Shown: positions 1-11,275, counted from the first letter of the stretch. The stretch: 64,000 nt of DNA from Areca catechu (GCA_021397845.1 CM038044.1:103228942-103292941); one strand, 5' to 3'. Notes: a model not told the origin generated them from the sequence alone. Numbers and translations are program-made.

Positions 1-990
1 GAGGATTGAATTATGACCCTTTTTAGGTTTAGAGTCAGGCTATGCGAGGAATTGTAACATGACCTTTATTTGCATGAAGTTACAACCCTAGATCATGCAT
101 ACCAAATAGCCCAAGATGCTAAGAGGCACCATCATCGAATAGTTCAAAGGATCAAGCCTATTCGATCAATACTCTCAGGACCTAGACCAGGATTATGTCA
201 AACCCCTACCCAGAGATACTAGAACCCAATCCCTAATCTGTCAGTGAGGAAAAATGAAAGGATAAGAGTGTTCTAGGAGAGGGACCAAGAGTCATGAGAT
301 ACTTTAGGTGTTAAGGATTTGGTCATATAGTAGCTCGGTGCCCTACTCGTGCCCTTTTTATCAATGAGCCTGAACTTGAGACTAACAAGCCTGACATAAT
401 AGAGTTTGAAGAGGAGGAAGTATACGAACCAGGCCTAGATCTAGTTGAAGAATTCGAAGAAGCTGAACAAACCTTAGGACTAGTAAGACTAGAGCCTAAG
501 AAGAGATTAGGAGTCATTAGGAGTGTCTTAGCCCAACCCAAGGAAAGTGAGGACCGGAGAAGGATGACTATATTTCATGCCTACCTTAGGTATCAGGGTA
601 AGCCCTACAAAGTTATCATAAATAGTGGAAGTTGCATCAATATAATTTCTTCTGATACCATTTTCTAACTAAGATTAACCCCTGTAGACCATCTAACTCT
701 ATATAAGGTCTCGTAGGTGGATGTATCATCTATCCATATTATAGAGATGTGCTTGGTCGCTATTCAATTTAGTTCGCATGAAGACATGGTATGGTGAGAT
801 GTGCTACCAATGGAGGTTAGTAACATCATTTTAGGGAGGCTATGGCTATTTAATTATGATGTGACTTTGTTTGGTAGGTCACACTCATATAGATTTAAGA
901 ACAAGGATAAAAAGATCACCATTAAAGCCATCTAACCAAAGACTATATACAAGAAGGCACCCAAAGGATTTAAAGAGATCAGTGGAAGAA
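1..990 (+). pseudogene. Chromovirus-like Ty3/gypsy gag C-terminus and protease (decayed)
   Basis: Remnant of the end of gag, the zinc knuckle and the aspartic protease of a Ty3/gypsy element; the 5' part lies outside the window. About 40-130 encodes the gag tail, including HEVTTLDHAYQIAQDAKR. About 305-345 encodes a CCHC knuckle reading YFRC*GFGHIVARC, so its first Cys is now Tyr and a stop lies inside it. An acidic linker follows. The protease active-site region near 606-655 reads KVIINSGSCINIIS, with Asn in place of the catalytic Asp of the usual DSG triad. IILGRLWLFNYDVTLFGRS near 825-885 is the protease C-terminus. The same layout occurs at 59.6-60.3 kb, so both belong to one family. Several stops and frame changes make it non-functional. 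Confidence 0.8.
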
Positions 991-1099
991 CTTACATTTA
1001 GCTAGGGCCCAAGAAATGGAAAACATGATTGAACATGGAACTCCTGTATGGACCTTAACTTGCAAAGAGTCCTTAAGGAACCCCAAATTGAATATCCAC

Positions 1100-2040
1100 T
1101 AGAAGAAGGGACCCTTTTAGAAGAATTTAAGAATGTCTTTCCTAAAGATTTATCCAATCAACTACAACCCATGTGAGACATCCAATATGAAAATTACCAA
1201 GTCCTTGGACCCGCCTTACTAAACTTGCCCCACTATAGGTTAAATCCAATTGAGCATGCTGAGTTGCAAAGGCCAGATAAAGAGTTACTATACAAAGGAT
1301 TCGTTAGAGAGTGCTTGAGCCCATATTCTGTGCCTGCATTATTGACATCCAAGAAGGATGTGTTATGGAGGATGTGTCTAGATAGTATGGCGATAAACAA
1401 AATCACTATAAAATATAGATTTTCCATATCCCGGCTAGATGACATGTTAGATATGATGGCAGGTTCCACCATCTTTTCTAAGATTAACTTTAAAAGTGGA
1501 TATCATCCGGTTAAATTAGATCAGGAAATAAATAGAAGATTTTCTTCAACATGAATGATGGTTTATATGAATGGTGGTCATGTTGTTTGGCTTGTCCAAT
1601 GTACCTAACACTTTCATGAGGATTACAATTCAAGTATTGCGACTGTTCATTAGATTATTTGTGGTCGTGTACTTTGATGATATCCTTATCTTTAGTCGAT
1701 CGAGAGAAGACCATCTTGATCATTTTTGATAAGTCTGTTTGATCCTTAGAACTGAGAGTTTATATGCAAATCTTAAAAAATGTACTTTTATAACCGATAG
1801 AATTATATTCTTAGAATTTGTTATAATATTAAAGGCAATAACTGTATATCCCAAAAAGATTCGAGCCATAGAAGAGTGGCCTGTGCCTAAGAGTATTCAC
1901 AATGTTTGATGTTTTCATGGTTTAGGCACCTTTTACTATTGATTTGTTAAATGATTCAATTTGATTATGGCTCCTATCATAGGCTATATTTATAAGGGAG
2001 TATTTGAGTAGACAAAATTGGCTAATAAGACTTTTTGAGA
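1100..2040 (+). pseudogene. Ty3/gypsy reverse transcriptase (decayed)
   Basis: Reverse transcriptase of the same element, which would have copied the genomic RNA in the virus-like particle. An open piece at 1225-1554 holds the fingers/palm start (PHYRLNPIEHAELQ, SKKDVLWRMCLDSMAINKIT, STIFSKINFKSGYHPVKL). The palm continues in another frame at about 1580-1730 with LFGLSNVPNTFMRI and the catalytic box YFDDILIFSR, so both Asp of the YxDD motif survive. Conserved motifs follow at about 1840-2000 with more stops. Order and spacing match plant Ty3/gypsy elements. A stop at 1555 and at least two frame changes rule out a working enzyme. Confidence 0.82.
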
Positions 2041-2044
2041 TATT

Positions 2045-2474
2045 AAGGATAAAATGACCCAAATCCTTGTCCTACGACTACTTGATTTTAATAAAATTTT
2101 TGAGATTGAGTATGATGCATCAGGTGTAGGAATAGGAGTATTGATTCAAGATGGCCATCCTATCGCACACTTTAGTGAGAAATTAAATAAGGCTAAATAG
2201 AAGTATTCTATATATGATAAGAAATTTTATGCAATAGTACAGGCTTCGAAGTTTAGGAAGTACTTCCTGTTGCCTTTTGAGTTCGTATTATATTCAGATC
2301 ATCAAGCCCTTAGGTTCTTAAATTCACAAAAGAAATTAAATCATAGATATGCCAAGTTGGTTGAATTTCTTCAATCCTATACATTTATAATGAAACATAG
2401 GGCTATATCTGCAAACCAAATTACGGATGCTCTAAGTCATAGAGTCATCCTTTTGTCTACCATTAGTATTTAAG
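2045..2474 (+). pseudogene. Ty3/gypsy RNase H (decayed)
   Basis: RNase H, which would remove template RNA during reverse transcription. The readable motifs are FEIEYDASGVGIGVLIQ (first catalytic Asp), PIAHFSEKLN (near 2160), FVLYSDHQALRFLNSQKKLN (2280-2340) and the C-terminal NQITDALSHR (near 2420). The final 67 codons (2270-2473) are open and there is one stop upstream near 2200. It follows RT directly and precedes the integrase. The close relative at 60.3-60.6 kb shares FSEKLN and ALRFLNSQKKLN. Confidence 0.82.
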
Positions 2475-2479
2475 TTATG

Positions 2480-3490
2480 GGATTTAAAAAGTTAAAGGAA
2501 AATTATTCTGACTACCTCAACTTTAAAGAGATTTATACTATCTTACAAAAAGAATCATCTAGAAATCTTAGTGAGTATATTATTCAGGAAGGTGTTTTGC
2601 TTAGAAACAATAGATCGTGTCTCCCACAGACATCCATAAGAGACTTTTTAGTGTAGGAATTGCATGCAAGAAAACTAACTAGACATTTTAGAAGGAATAA
2701 GATGATTGAAGCTATGGAAAGTTTGTTCTACTGGCCCAGTTTGAAGAGAGATATTGCAAGAATCATAGCCTAGTATCATATATGTGCCGTAGCAAAATAC
2801 CTTAAATAAAACATTGGCATGTACATGCCATTGCATGCTCCTGACCATCCGTGGCAAGATGTCAGCATCAACTTTATTCTAGGCTTGCCTTGAACCATCT
2901 GTAAAAATAATTCTATTTGTGTTGTAGTAGATAGATTTTAAAAAATGGCCTACTTTTGGCCATGTCCTAAAGCTTTGATGCATCTAAAGTAGCTCACATG
3001 TACTCTGATGAGATTGTGAGATTGCTTGGTCTACCTAAGTCCATTGTTTGAAATTGTGATGTCAGGTTCTTAAGTTACTTCTAGAAAACTTTATAGCATT
3101 TGCTCGGAACAAAACTTAATTTTTCATCTACATATCACCCCTAGATTGATGGTTAGACTGAAGTAGTTAATAGGAGTTTAGGCAACCTTCTTAGGAGTCT
3201 AGTAGGAGAATATGTCAGTAATTGGAATTTAGTCTTATCCCGAGCCAAGTTTAATTACAATGATTCTATCAATAGATCTATTCATAAGAGCTCATTTGAA
3301 GTCGTATATGGTTATTGTCTCCAAAAGCCAGTAGACTTAATTTCATTATCATGGCATGCTAGGTCATCAAAAGATGTGGAATCATTTGCACAGCATCTTA
3401 AGGATCTGCATGAATACATTAAAAATAAAATTAATGTTAGCAATCAAATGTATAAATAGCTTGCAGATTCACATCGTAGGTCTTATGATT
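2480..3490 (+). pseudogene. Ty3/gypsy integrase (decayed, C-terminus lost)
   Basis: Integrase remnant. A zinc-binding N-terminal region at about 2640-2810 has ELHARKLTRHFRRNKM and FYWPSLKRDIARIIA. The catalytic core starts near 2855 (WQDVSINFILGLP, with Asn where the first catalytic Asp is usual) and continues in shifted frames to VNRSLGNLLRSLVGEY-like and SRAKFNYNDSINRSIHKSSF segments at about 3165-3300. The tail near 3310-3470 matches the linkers at 45.5 and 61.5 kb. The chromodomain seen in the relative at 62 kb is missing: homology stops near 3490, where Tat-like LTR sequence takes over. Confidence 0.78.
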
Positions 3491-3732
3491 TTGCTAGGAT
3501 TTAGTCTTACCCCCTCCATTTTGTTCATGAAGTAGTGGTTTGTAATGTTTACTTTCGAGGTTTGTGACCTCGGCCCTTGGCTCTGATACAAAGGTTAGAT
3601 TTGAGCTCTACCCCTCCATCTGAAAGAAAGAATGAGCAATCCCTTTGACACTCTGCGAGATGACTCAGTAGAAGTTATCCCATACTCATTCCAATGTACT
3701 TAGGGATAAACCATAACATGTAATCTCTGATG
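3491..3732 (+). repeat. Left part of a Tat-like LTR remnant split by the LARD
   Basis: There is no ORF. The last ~100 bases (ATCCCATACTCATT to GTAATCTCTGATG) resemble the Tat LTR at about 14690-14765, which reads ATCCTATGCTCATT to GTAATCTCTGACAAATCCTC. In this copy the sequence is cut after GATG by the LARD, and on the far side (9369) it resumes with GATGAATCCTC. This match across the gap supports both the LTR identity and the insertion point. The left limit is uncertain; 3491-3570 is unassigned. Confidence 0.6.
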
Positions 3733-4899
3733 TGTGAGGCCCGGTGTTATTGGGCCATTTTTGGGCTGAAGTCGGTAGCCCTTGCCGACTTCAGTTCAAA
3801 ATCAACCTAACATCGAACCATCGGAGCGACCAGTGGAGGTTTCGGAGAGGCCGGTCGATGGGGCGGGGGCGATGAGGGTCCTCCTTGGGGTTTAAAAGTC
3901 CCTCGCATGCCTTAGCCAAAATCAGATCCTTTTTCCTCCAGTGGATTGCCAAAGATCGATGTCAATCTCTTCAGAAACCTTTCCTGGTGGCTCTGCCATT
4001 CCGAAGGCCGTTCTCCTTCGGTGACCGTCATGACCTGAAGCTGACATTGCAGGTAAGTTCTCCTCCTTTTCCTCTTGGGCATGGGTTGTGTTGAGATGAT
4101 CAACGGGGATGAGGGAGGAGTCCATCCTGTCTTCTTATTTCTTTTCTTTGGGATTTTTGGAAGAGGCTGAGTGGTCGTTGATCATCGCTTGTCCCTTACA
4201 TTACTTCCGGTCATCCTCTAGACGGACGATCGCTATGATCGCTGCCAATCATTCATTCCGGCATTCATCATGGGTTTTGGTTGGTCCTGTTGACAAAGGG
4301 GCTGGCTCTGTTAACAGGAGGGATTCCTGTTTTGGGATTTGAGTGGCTGGCCGGATGGTTGCTGGTGGTCGCGTCGCCATCCACTCCGGTTAGCCAAGCC
4401 CTTCTTGGTGGCCGTCTCCCATGGCTGCCACCGGCATCCATGGGGAGGCCAACTCGGTCAAGCCGAGGGAGCAACAAGAGAATTCAGGAGAAGAAAGGAA
4501 AAAAAATTAAAAAGATAATAATAAAAAAGAGAAAAAAAGGGGAAAGAATTAAAAAAAAGAAAAGAGGAGAAAAAAGAGGAGAGAGAGAGGAGAGAGAAAG
4601 ATGAGAGAGAGAAGAGAGAAAAATGAGTGAGAGGAGAGAGGAGAGAGAAAGATGGGAGAGAGAGAAGAAAGAAAAGAAAGGGAGGAAGGGTTAATTTCCA
4701 GATCAAAATTAGAATTGAATTGAGGAGAGCAACCTATGATAATTTAGTTTTCCTTTTAGTTTTTGAAATAGAAATTAATTGTATGTTTAAATTGTTGATC
4801 AGGATCGTCGTTGTCTTTGGAAAACCAGGTCTAGTATTTGAATTGTACATTGTTGGTGGATGCTCTTCGGTAAGTTATCTTAACCTCTGATATTGTATG

Positions 4900-4957
<58 letters not shown>

Positions 4958-5864
4958 ATAGTAAATATATGTAATATATGTGCATTTAATTGCATTGGGT
5001 TATGTGCATCATGTTGGTGTGGGTATATTGTGTTGGTGTGGGTGTATTGTGTTGGTGTGGGTGCTCTCTAGTCCGACTATGATCATACGAAGACCTAGTC
5101 TCATTTTGGGCCTCCAGCAGGGCTATCGCTGGCACATGACCATTGAGCGGTATGTGACATAGGAGCTAGTTGCCTTATTTTAGCCATACATGGTAGGCAC
5201 ATGTAGAGGATGCATGTTTCTTGTGTGATACTCAAAGCTAGTTTTTTTTTTGGGCCTCCAGCGGGGCTATCACTGGCACATGACTGTTGAGCGGTATGTG
5301 ACATAGGATCTAGTCTCTTTCGGGACGAGCCATGGGCTGATCACAGTCATAGTCAGAGGGACTAGAAGAGTAGAGTACATGGTTGGCCATCTATAGTCAT
5401 GTCATGTTTGTGTCGGTTGCATTTAAGTGTACACGTTTGCATAATATTACTGGTATATTATTTTGAGATGGACATCTTGTATGTATGAGTGGTATCTGTT
5501 ACTGGTTATTATTGATATATTTGTATATGTATATTGGAGGTGATGATAACTTACTGAGCCTGTATAGCTCACCCCTATTTTCTTATATTTTGTTTCAGAT
5601 ATCAAAGATCATTTGGGCTTTAGGACCAGTCAGTGAGGAGCTAGTATTTATGTGTTAAATCCTGAGTTTATATTTTATTTATATTTTATTTATCTGTGAA
5701 CCTTTATTAAAAATTTTAGAAATAATAAATAATTGATGAGATTATTCTTTACCACTATTTGGATGTTGAATTGAAGGTTAGGCCTGGCATGATCTCTAGA
5801 AAGATACCTAGGATTGTGTGGTCGGTCACGTAGCTTATTCTAGATCTACATTCAGAATGTGACA
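3733..5864 (+). repeat. LARD 5' LTR
   Basis: A 2,132-bp LTR starting TGTGAGGCCCGG and ending GTGACA. Sub-structure: a GC-rich, gene-like first third (3780-4450) with a splice-donor-like CAGGTAAGT at 4049; a purine-rich AAAG/GAGA stretch (4490-4690); a (TA)n run at 4903-4954; a ~21-bp GTGTTGGTGTGGGTATATT repeat at about 5012-5070; and a 144-bp direct duplication (units starting at 5107 and 5251), each with the small hairpin CCAGC-GGGGCTAT-CGCTGG. The short ORFs across it are not conserved as proteins. Confidence 0.85.
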
Positions 5865-7308
5865 GAGTGGTATCAGAGCAAAGGTTTAAGATCAAGATGA
5901 CTTAATTAGTGAGAGTGGAATAGAATTAGAATTTTGACTGAATATTTTAGAATAATTATCGATACTAAGAAATTATTTAATTCTCTTTGATAGGTGTATG
6001 TTATAGATTTAAAGGTTTTGCTAAGTATTGAAGGCTTGCATGAATAAAATGTTGGATTAAAATTTTTTAGCTTAATTTTTGAAAGGATATTATCGAGACT
6101 AGATAATGGATATATGGAGCTATATTTTGAGTTATGTCATGGATTTGATTTATTTTGAAAATCTAATTTTGATAAAATTAAAGAGCATGATACATGTGAT
6201 TAGAAATTAATAAGATATTATTAAGGCATGATTGATTGATATCGAAGTTTGGGTTATGATCACTTGAGACTAACATAAGTAGTTAGGATATGATTGAGTG
6301 ACATTAAAATTTAGATTGTGATCACTATGGATTGTGATATTTGAGCTTAATGTTATGACCAATTGGAATGGATTCAAAGTTGGATTTCTAATCCCTAGGT
6401 ACTGTGCATAAGATCTGGAATATGATTTTTGTAAAGATTGATCTTGGATGAGACTAAATGGTTAATACTATTTGATCATGATAAGTAAGCATATTATAGA
6501 TATTGAAGGGCTAGATAAGATGTATATCTATCTCCGATAAATGGATTAGACCGAGTTTCAGAAGTATTGACATGGAGGTATAGTGTGTTATGCTATGCTG
6601 AATATGTATATTCAGTTCTTAATTGAATAATATTGGGATCCTAAATTTGATAGGGATGAAGATCATGATAGCATATGAATTGTATTAGTAATTATTGAAT
6701 TATAAATTTTGGGATTATTGCAAAAAGATGTTTAGGATGAAGGTTATGAAAAGTTTAATAATATTAAAGAGAGTTTTTGAAGAATATGTATGGAGATTAT
6801 TATTATAAATATGTAATGAAAAATATGTTTGGAATAATGTATAGATTTATAAGTTAGAGGGTTAAATGATATTATATGGACATAGCATATCTTGGTGACT
6901 TATGTTAGCAGTTTTGTATTAGATTATTTGATCTTATATATATGTTGGAGATTTTTGGATTATAGGTTAAATTGATGTGATATCCTTGAGGCCTAGTAGG
7001 GACAAGAATATTTAATAGTTTTGATCTCGATATTTGAAGGTTAGATTCTGTTGTAAAGTGGTATCCTCGTCAGAAAATTTAATAAAATTAGAGGATTTGA
7101 AAATTTATATCAGAGTGCACAGCGGAAGAGTGGTGGACTAAAGATATTAGGATTAAAGTGTATTATGATGTATGAATAGGAGCTCTTATTGGGATTACTG
7201 AATTTGGATAGAATGGTACTTGTGAGTATTGGATCATGTATATTTGAGTTTTGGAAGACTTAGATTTTTAAATTTTGAGCCCGAAATTTTTATTTTAGGA
7301 GGGGAGAA
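5865..7308 (+). other. LARD internal region, non-coding
   Basis: An AT-rich 1.44-kb core with PBS at 5868-5880 and PPT at about 7297-7308. No frame stays open beyond a few dozen codons and no gag, protease, RT or integrase motif is visible on either strand. Phrases such as TTAGGATATGATTGAGTGA/GGTTATGATCACTTGAG recur loosely (6225-6330), suggesting old internal duplication. Confidence 0.75.
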
Positions 7309-9367
7309 TGTGAGGCCCGGTGTTATTGGGCCATTTTTGGGTTGAAGTCGGCAGCCCTTGCCGACTTCAGTTCGAAATCAGCCTGACACCGAACCATCGA
7401 AGTGACCGGCGGAGGTTTCGGAGAGGCCGGTTGATGGCGCGGGGGTGATGAGGGCCCTCCTTGGGGTTTAAAAGTCTTTCGCGTGCCTAAGCCGAAACCA
7501 GATCCTTCTTCCTCCGGTGGATTGCCAGAGATCGACGTCGATCTCGCCGGAAACCTTTCCTGGTGCCTCTACCATTCCGAAGGCCATTCTCCTCCGATGA
7601 CCATCGCGACCTGAAGCCGACATCGCCGGTAAGTTCTCCTCCATTTCCTCTTGGGCGTGGGTTGTGTTGAGATGATTGACGGGGAGGAGGGAGGAGTCCA
7701 TCCCGTCTTCTTATTTCTTTTCTTTAGGATTTTTGGAAGAGGCCGAGTGGTCGTTGATCGTCGCCGGTCCCTTCCATTTCTTCCGGTCATCCTCTAGATG
7801 GACGATCGCTATGATCGCCACCAATCCTTCCTTCCGGCATTCATCGTGGGTTTTGGTCAGCCTTGTTGACAGAGGGGCTGGCTCTGTTAACAGGAGGAAT
7901 TCTTGTTTTGGGATTTGAGTGGCTGGCCGGAGGGCTACTGGTGGTCGCGCCGCCGTCCACTCCAATCAGCCAAGCCCTTCTCGATGGTCGTCTCCCATGG
8001 CTGCCACCGGTAGCCGTGGGGAGGCCGACTCGGTCAAGCTGAGGGAGCAACAAGGGAGTTCGGGAGAAGAAAAGAAAAAATATTAAAAAAATAATAATAA
8101 TAGAAGAAAAAAAGGGGGAAAGAATTAAAAAAGAAAAGAGGAGAAAAAAGAGGAGAGAGAAAGATGAGAGAGAGGAGAGAGAAAGAGGGGAGAGAGAGGA
8201 GAAAGAAAAGAAGGGAGGAAGGTTAATTTCCAGATCATAATTGGAATTGAATTGAGGAGAGTGACATATGATAATTTAGTTTTCTTTTTAGTTTTTGAAA
8301 TAGAAATTAATTGTATGTTTAAATTGTTGATCAGTATTGTCGTTGTCCTTGGATGACCAGGTCTAGTATTTGAATTGTACGTTGTTGGTGGACGCTCTTT
8401 GATAAGTTATCTTGACCTCTGATATTGTATGCCAATATATATATATTTATGATATAGTAATATATGTAATATATGTGCATTTGATTGCATTGGGTTGCGT
8501 GCATCGTGTTGGTGTGGGTATATTGTGTTGGTGTGGGTGCATTGTATTGGTGTGGGTGCATTGTATTGGTGTGGGTGCTCTCTAGTCGACTATGATCATA
8601 CGAGAACCTAGTCTCATTTTGGGCCTCCAGCGAGGTTATCGCTGGCACATAACCGTTGAACGGTATATGACATAAGAGCTAGTTGCCTTACTTTAGCCAT
8701 GCATGGCAGGCACATGTAGAGGATGCATGTTTTTCGTGTGATACTCAGATCTAGTTTTCTTTTTGGGCCTCCAGCGGGGCTATCGCTGGCACATGACTGT
8801 TGAGTGGTATGTGACACAGGATCTAGTCTCTTTCGGGACGAGCTACGGGCCGATCGTGGCCATAGTCAAAGGGACTAGGAGAGTAGAGTAAATGGTTGGC
8901 CATCTATAGTCGTGTCGTGTCTGTGTCGGTTGCATTTAAGTGTACACATTTGCATAGTATTGCTGGTATATTATTTTGAGATGAACATCTTGTATATATG
9001 AGTGGTATCTGTTACTGGTTATTATTGACATATTTGTATATATATATTGGAGGTGATGGTAACTTACTGAGCTTGTACAGCTCACCCCTGTTTTCTTATA
9101 TTTTTGTTTTAGATATCGAAGATCATTTGGGCTTTGGGATCCGTTAGTGAGGAGCTAGGATTTAGGTGTTAAATCCTGAGTTTATATTTTATTTATCTGT
9201 TAACCTTTATGAAAAATTCTAGAAATAATAAATAATTGATGAGATTATTCTTTACCACTATTTGGATGTTGAATTGAAGGTTAGGCCTGGCATGATCTCC
9301 ATGGAAATACCTAGGATTGTGCGGCCGGTCACGTAGCCGATCCTAGATCTGGATTTGGGGCATGATA
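7309..9367 (+). repeat. LARD 3' LTR
   Basis: A 2,059-bp partner of the LTR at 3733-5864, starting TGTGAGGCCCGG and ending GCATGATA. It keeps the splice-donor-like GGTAAGTTC near 7628, the purine-rich stretch, four copies of the ~21-bp GTGTTGGTGTGGGT repeat (8505-8580) and the 144-bp duplication (units at 8620 and 8764). Its (TA)n run is only about 12 bp, against about 52 bp in the 5' LTR. The promoter/terminator signal TTACTGAGCTTGTACAGCTC is at 9063-9082. Confidence 0.85.
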
Positions 9368-9830
9368 GGATGAATCCTCTCCATTAAAACTAATATGATA
9401 TATTCTAGGCAAAAATCCAAATTCCCATTAATAAAAGTGGTCAGCTACGTGGATGAGACAAAATGTCATCATCAGGGAGACAAGCAAGTGGCTTGCTTTT
9501 CCACCCGATCTTCTAACAAGGATTTGACAGTCGATCAGTTCCACCAACCTATCAAGAATTTTGATACCCCTAAAATGCTCTCATAGCCCTATCTATAAAA
9601 GGGAGCTCCTTGAAAGGTTCCAAGGTATGCTCTTTCCTGATACTTCTCCCCCTGCTCTGTTTCTTTTCTGATGTTGTTTATATTGACTTGAGCACCAAAG
9701 TACCTTCGCTTGAGCCATCTTCTACGAGATTTTTATAGGTACAGCTTGCGAGCACCATCTTCTCCGATGAACTTCAGTAGTGAGTTAGATTTCAGCCACA
9801 ATAATAACCATGCATAGAAAATGAGCTACT
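9368..9830 (+). repeat. Right part of the Tat-like LTR remnant (promoter and R/U5)
   Basis: Continues the LTR cut at 3732. CTATCTATAAAAGGGAGCTC at 9588-9607 is a good TATA box, equivalent to CACAAAGGGAGCTCCC at about 14985-15000 in the other Tat LTR. TTGAGCACCAAAGTACCTTC (9688-9707) and GAGCACCATCTTCTCC (9750-9765) fit the R/U5 end of Tat LTRs. The small ORF at 9395-9586 has no recognisable homology and is taken as chance. The right limit is approximate. Confidence 0.55.
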
Positions 9831-10345
9831 CCAAACCATTCTAAATTCATTTATTCAATAGAGTAAAATATTGTTCTCAAAATCCTCGTTAGACTTTGGA
9901 TGTATGCCTTAACATGCAATCACTTCTCTACTTGATCTTTTGGGGGCAAGAAACATTGATGAAACTAACGCAGCTTTAATTATTTAAGCCCGTACGTACG
10001 TACGTATGATGAGATAAAAACACATATGGAGTAACATAATGTTAGAGTGCAGCTACCGTCTACGTTTGGAAAAAGTAGCTGCGTTATGATTAAACGATCC
10101 ATTCCCTTTTGCTGTCCCAAAGTATGTTGTAATTTTCTACCAACATGGATCTCATGGGAGGTTAGAGTCGACGAGCATTCACCCAACACGCCGTACACTT
10201 TTGAAAACAATAGGGCTGAGTGAACGATGGTGCGCCCTCGGATCATACTTTGTGATGCTGACCACCATATGCATGCATGCAGGCTGTCACTTAATTTGGC
10301 ACGTTGAACTTGAAGGCAGCATGCGCATGGAAAGCGTGTCCAAGA
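9831..10345. other. Unassigned intergenic DNA
   Basis: No gene or element recognised. A short ACGT-type microsatellite (GTACGTACGTACGTA) lies at about 9991-10005. Two overlapping small ORFs (minus 10246-9980, plus from 10201) lack recognisable domains. The last 8 bases before the MITE (10338-10345) are its TSD. Confidence 0.5.
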
Positions 10346-10578
10346 TAGGGCTAGAAATAGGTCGATCCAAAAATTTATTGTTCAGAGCTGGATTGGACCA
10401 GCTCAATAAACTTCGAGCCAGCCTGAAATTGATTCAGGCTTCGGACCAAATTTTAAACATATTGGATTAATTTTAGGACCGTAAAATAGAGTCCATTTAA
10501 TTTTGGACCCAAAAAATATCTGGATTCAGTCCAAAATTTTTAAAATATAGTCCTTGGGCCGGCCCATTTTCAGTCCTA
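10346..10578. mobile_element. hAT-type MITE, complete with 8-bp TSD
   Basis: A 233-bp non-coding element with imperfect terminal inverted repeats: TAGGGCTAGAAATAGG on the left, and on the right the reverse complement of TAGGACTGAAAATGGG. It is flanked by a perfect 8-bp duplication GTCCAAGA (10338-10345 and 10579-10586). An 8-bp TSD with short TAGGG-type ends is diagnostic of the hAT superfamily. It would have been moved in trans by a hAT transposase. The interior repeats the theme TGGAC/GTCCA and is AT-rich. Confidence 0.88.
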
Positions 10579-10586
10579 GTCCAAGA

Positions 10587-11275
10587 TAAGTTTGACGTGA
10601 AAAGCTGACATTGCAATGGATAATTAAGCATCGGTCATTTTATCTTTGGAAAGAATGTTTTTTTTTTTTTTTTTTTTTCGCTGCAACTTTGTTAATATGT
10701 TTACACAGGTCTCATAGCAGCTATTTTGCAATCCAACGGCGCGCACGATGGAAGAAGTTAAATAGCCCGCGGGGGTGGGGTTGGTCTGCACATGAAACTC
10801 TAAAACGAGAAGGAAAAGGTAAAAACATGATGATAATCTGCTCTGCTCCGCCTACCAAACCTGCTATTTATAGTAGTGGAGCTGGTTGATGGCCAATAAT
10901 TTTCATGACCAATTACTGTCAAACTTTTTAACCATATACATATCTTTGTTGTTAAAAGTATCAGTCCTCTCTTAAAATTAAGCACCTTCTAGAAAGATGT
11001 AAAAATAATGAGTGTCTTTGAGACTAATATCCCCATCTATTTCGGGATCCATGTTAAAGTGATCCGATAAAGATACGAACGACTTGATAAGATGATATGA
11101 GAACAGTAAAAATCGAATTCTCGCTATTCTTAATCTCGATTACACGACGGCTTAGAATACCTGCCATGTGGTAGTCCAGTATGTTCTATCTTGAAAAATA
11201 TTGATCTTGGCCCAGTAGGTTATTCGCTACTTAAAAAAGTCCTCTCTAGGTTACCTTATTTTAGTTAAGTGGTAG
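10587..11275. other. Unassigned intergenic DNA with a 21-T run
   Basis: No supported gene. A homopolymer of 21 T lies at 10658-10678; a reverse-oriented SINE or LINE tail is possible but no body was recognised. A TATA-like CTATTTATAG is at 10862-10871 with no gene visible downstream. Short ORFs here lack domains. Confidence 0.5.

Larger units (their letters stand above)
3733..9367 (+). mobile_element. LARD-type non-autonomous LTR retrotransposon
   Basis: A complete 5.6-kb element with two long LTRs (3733-5864 and 7309-9367) around a 1,444-bp core without any retroviral ORF. Flanks TGATG (3728-3732) and GGATG (9368-9372) form an imperfect 5-bp TSD. The PBS (TGGTATCAGAGCA, 5868-5880) matches the 3' end of initiator tRNA-Met, three bases inside the left LTR. 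A PPT (AGGAGGGGAGAA, about 7297-7308) abuts the right LTR. It must have depended on proteins of another element. The LTR motif TTACTGAGCCTGTATAGCTC resembles Tekay/Del-type gypsy LTRs, so a chromovirus helper is plausible but inferred. Confidence 0.87.

Noticed and set aside
3560..3600. Reverse-complement tRNA-Met PBS (GGCTCTGATACAAAGG) suggesting a minus-strand element here
   Set aside because: An isolated partial match with no LTR end or coding sequence in the expected places.
4281..4706. Lys/Arg/Glu-rich frame and an antisense Ser/Leu/Phe-rich frame
   Set aside because: Translation of the purine-rich stretch of the LARD LTR; low complexity and not preserved in the partner LTR.
8331..8648. 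105-codon minus frame with HTNTMHPHQYNA repeats
   Set aside because: Arises from the ~21-bp GTGTTGGTGTGGGT repeat in the LARD LTR, not a protein family.
10658..10678. 21-T run as the tail of a reverse-oriented SINE or LINE
   Set aside because: No A/B box, endonuclease or RT motif and no TSD was found next to it.
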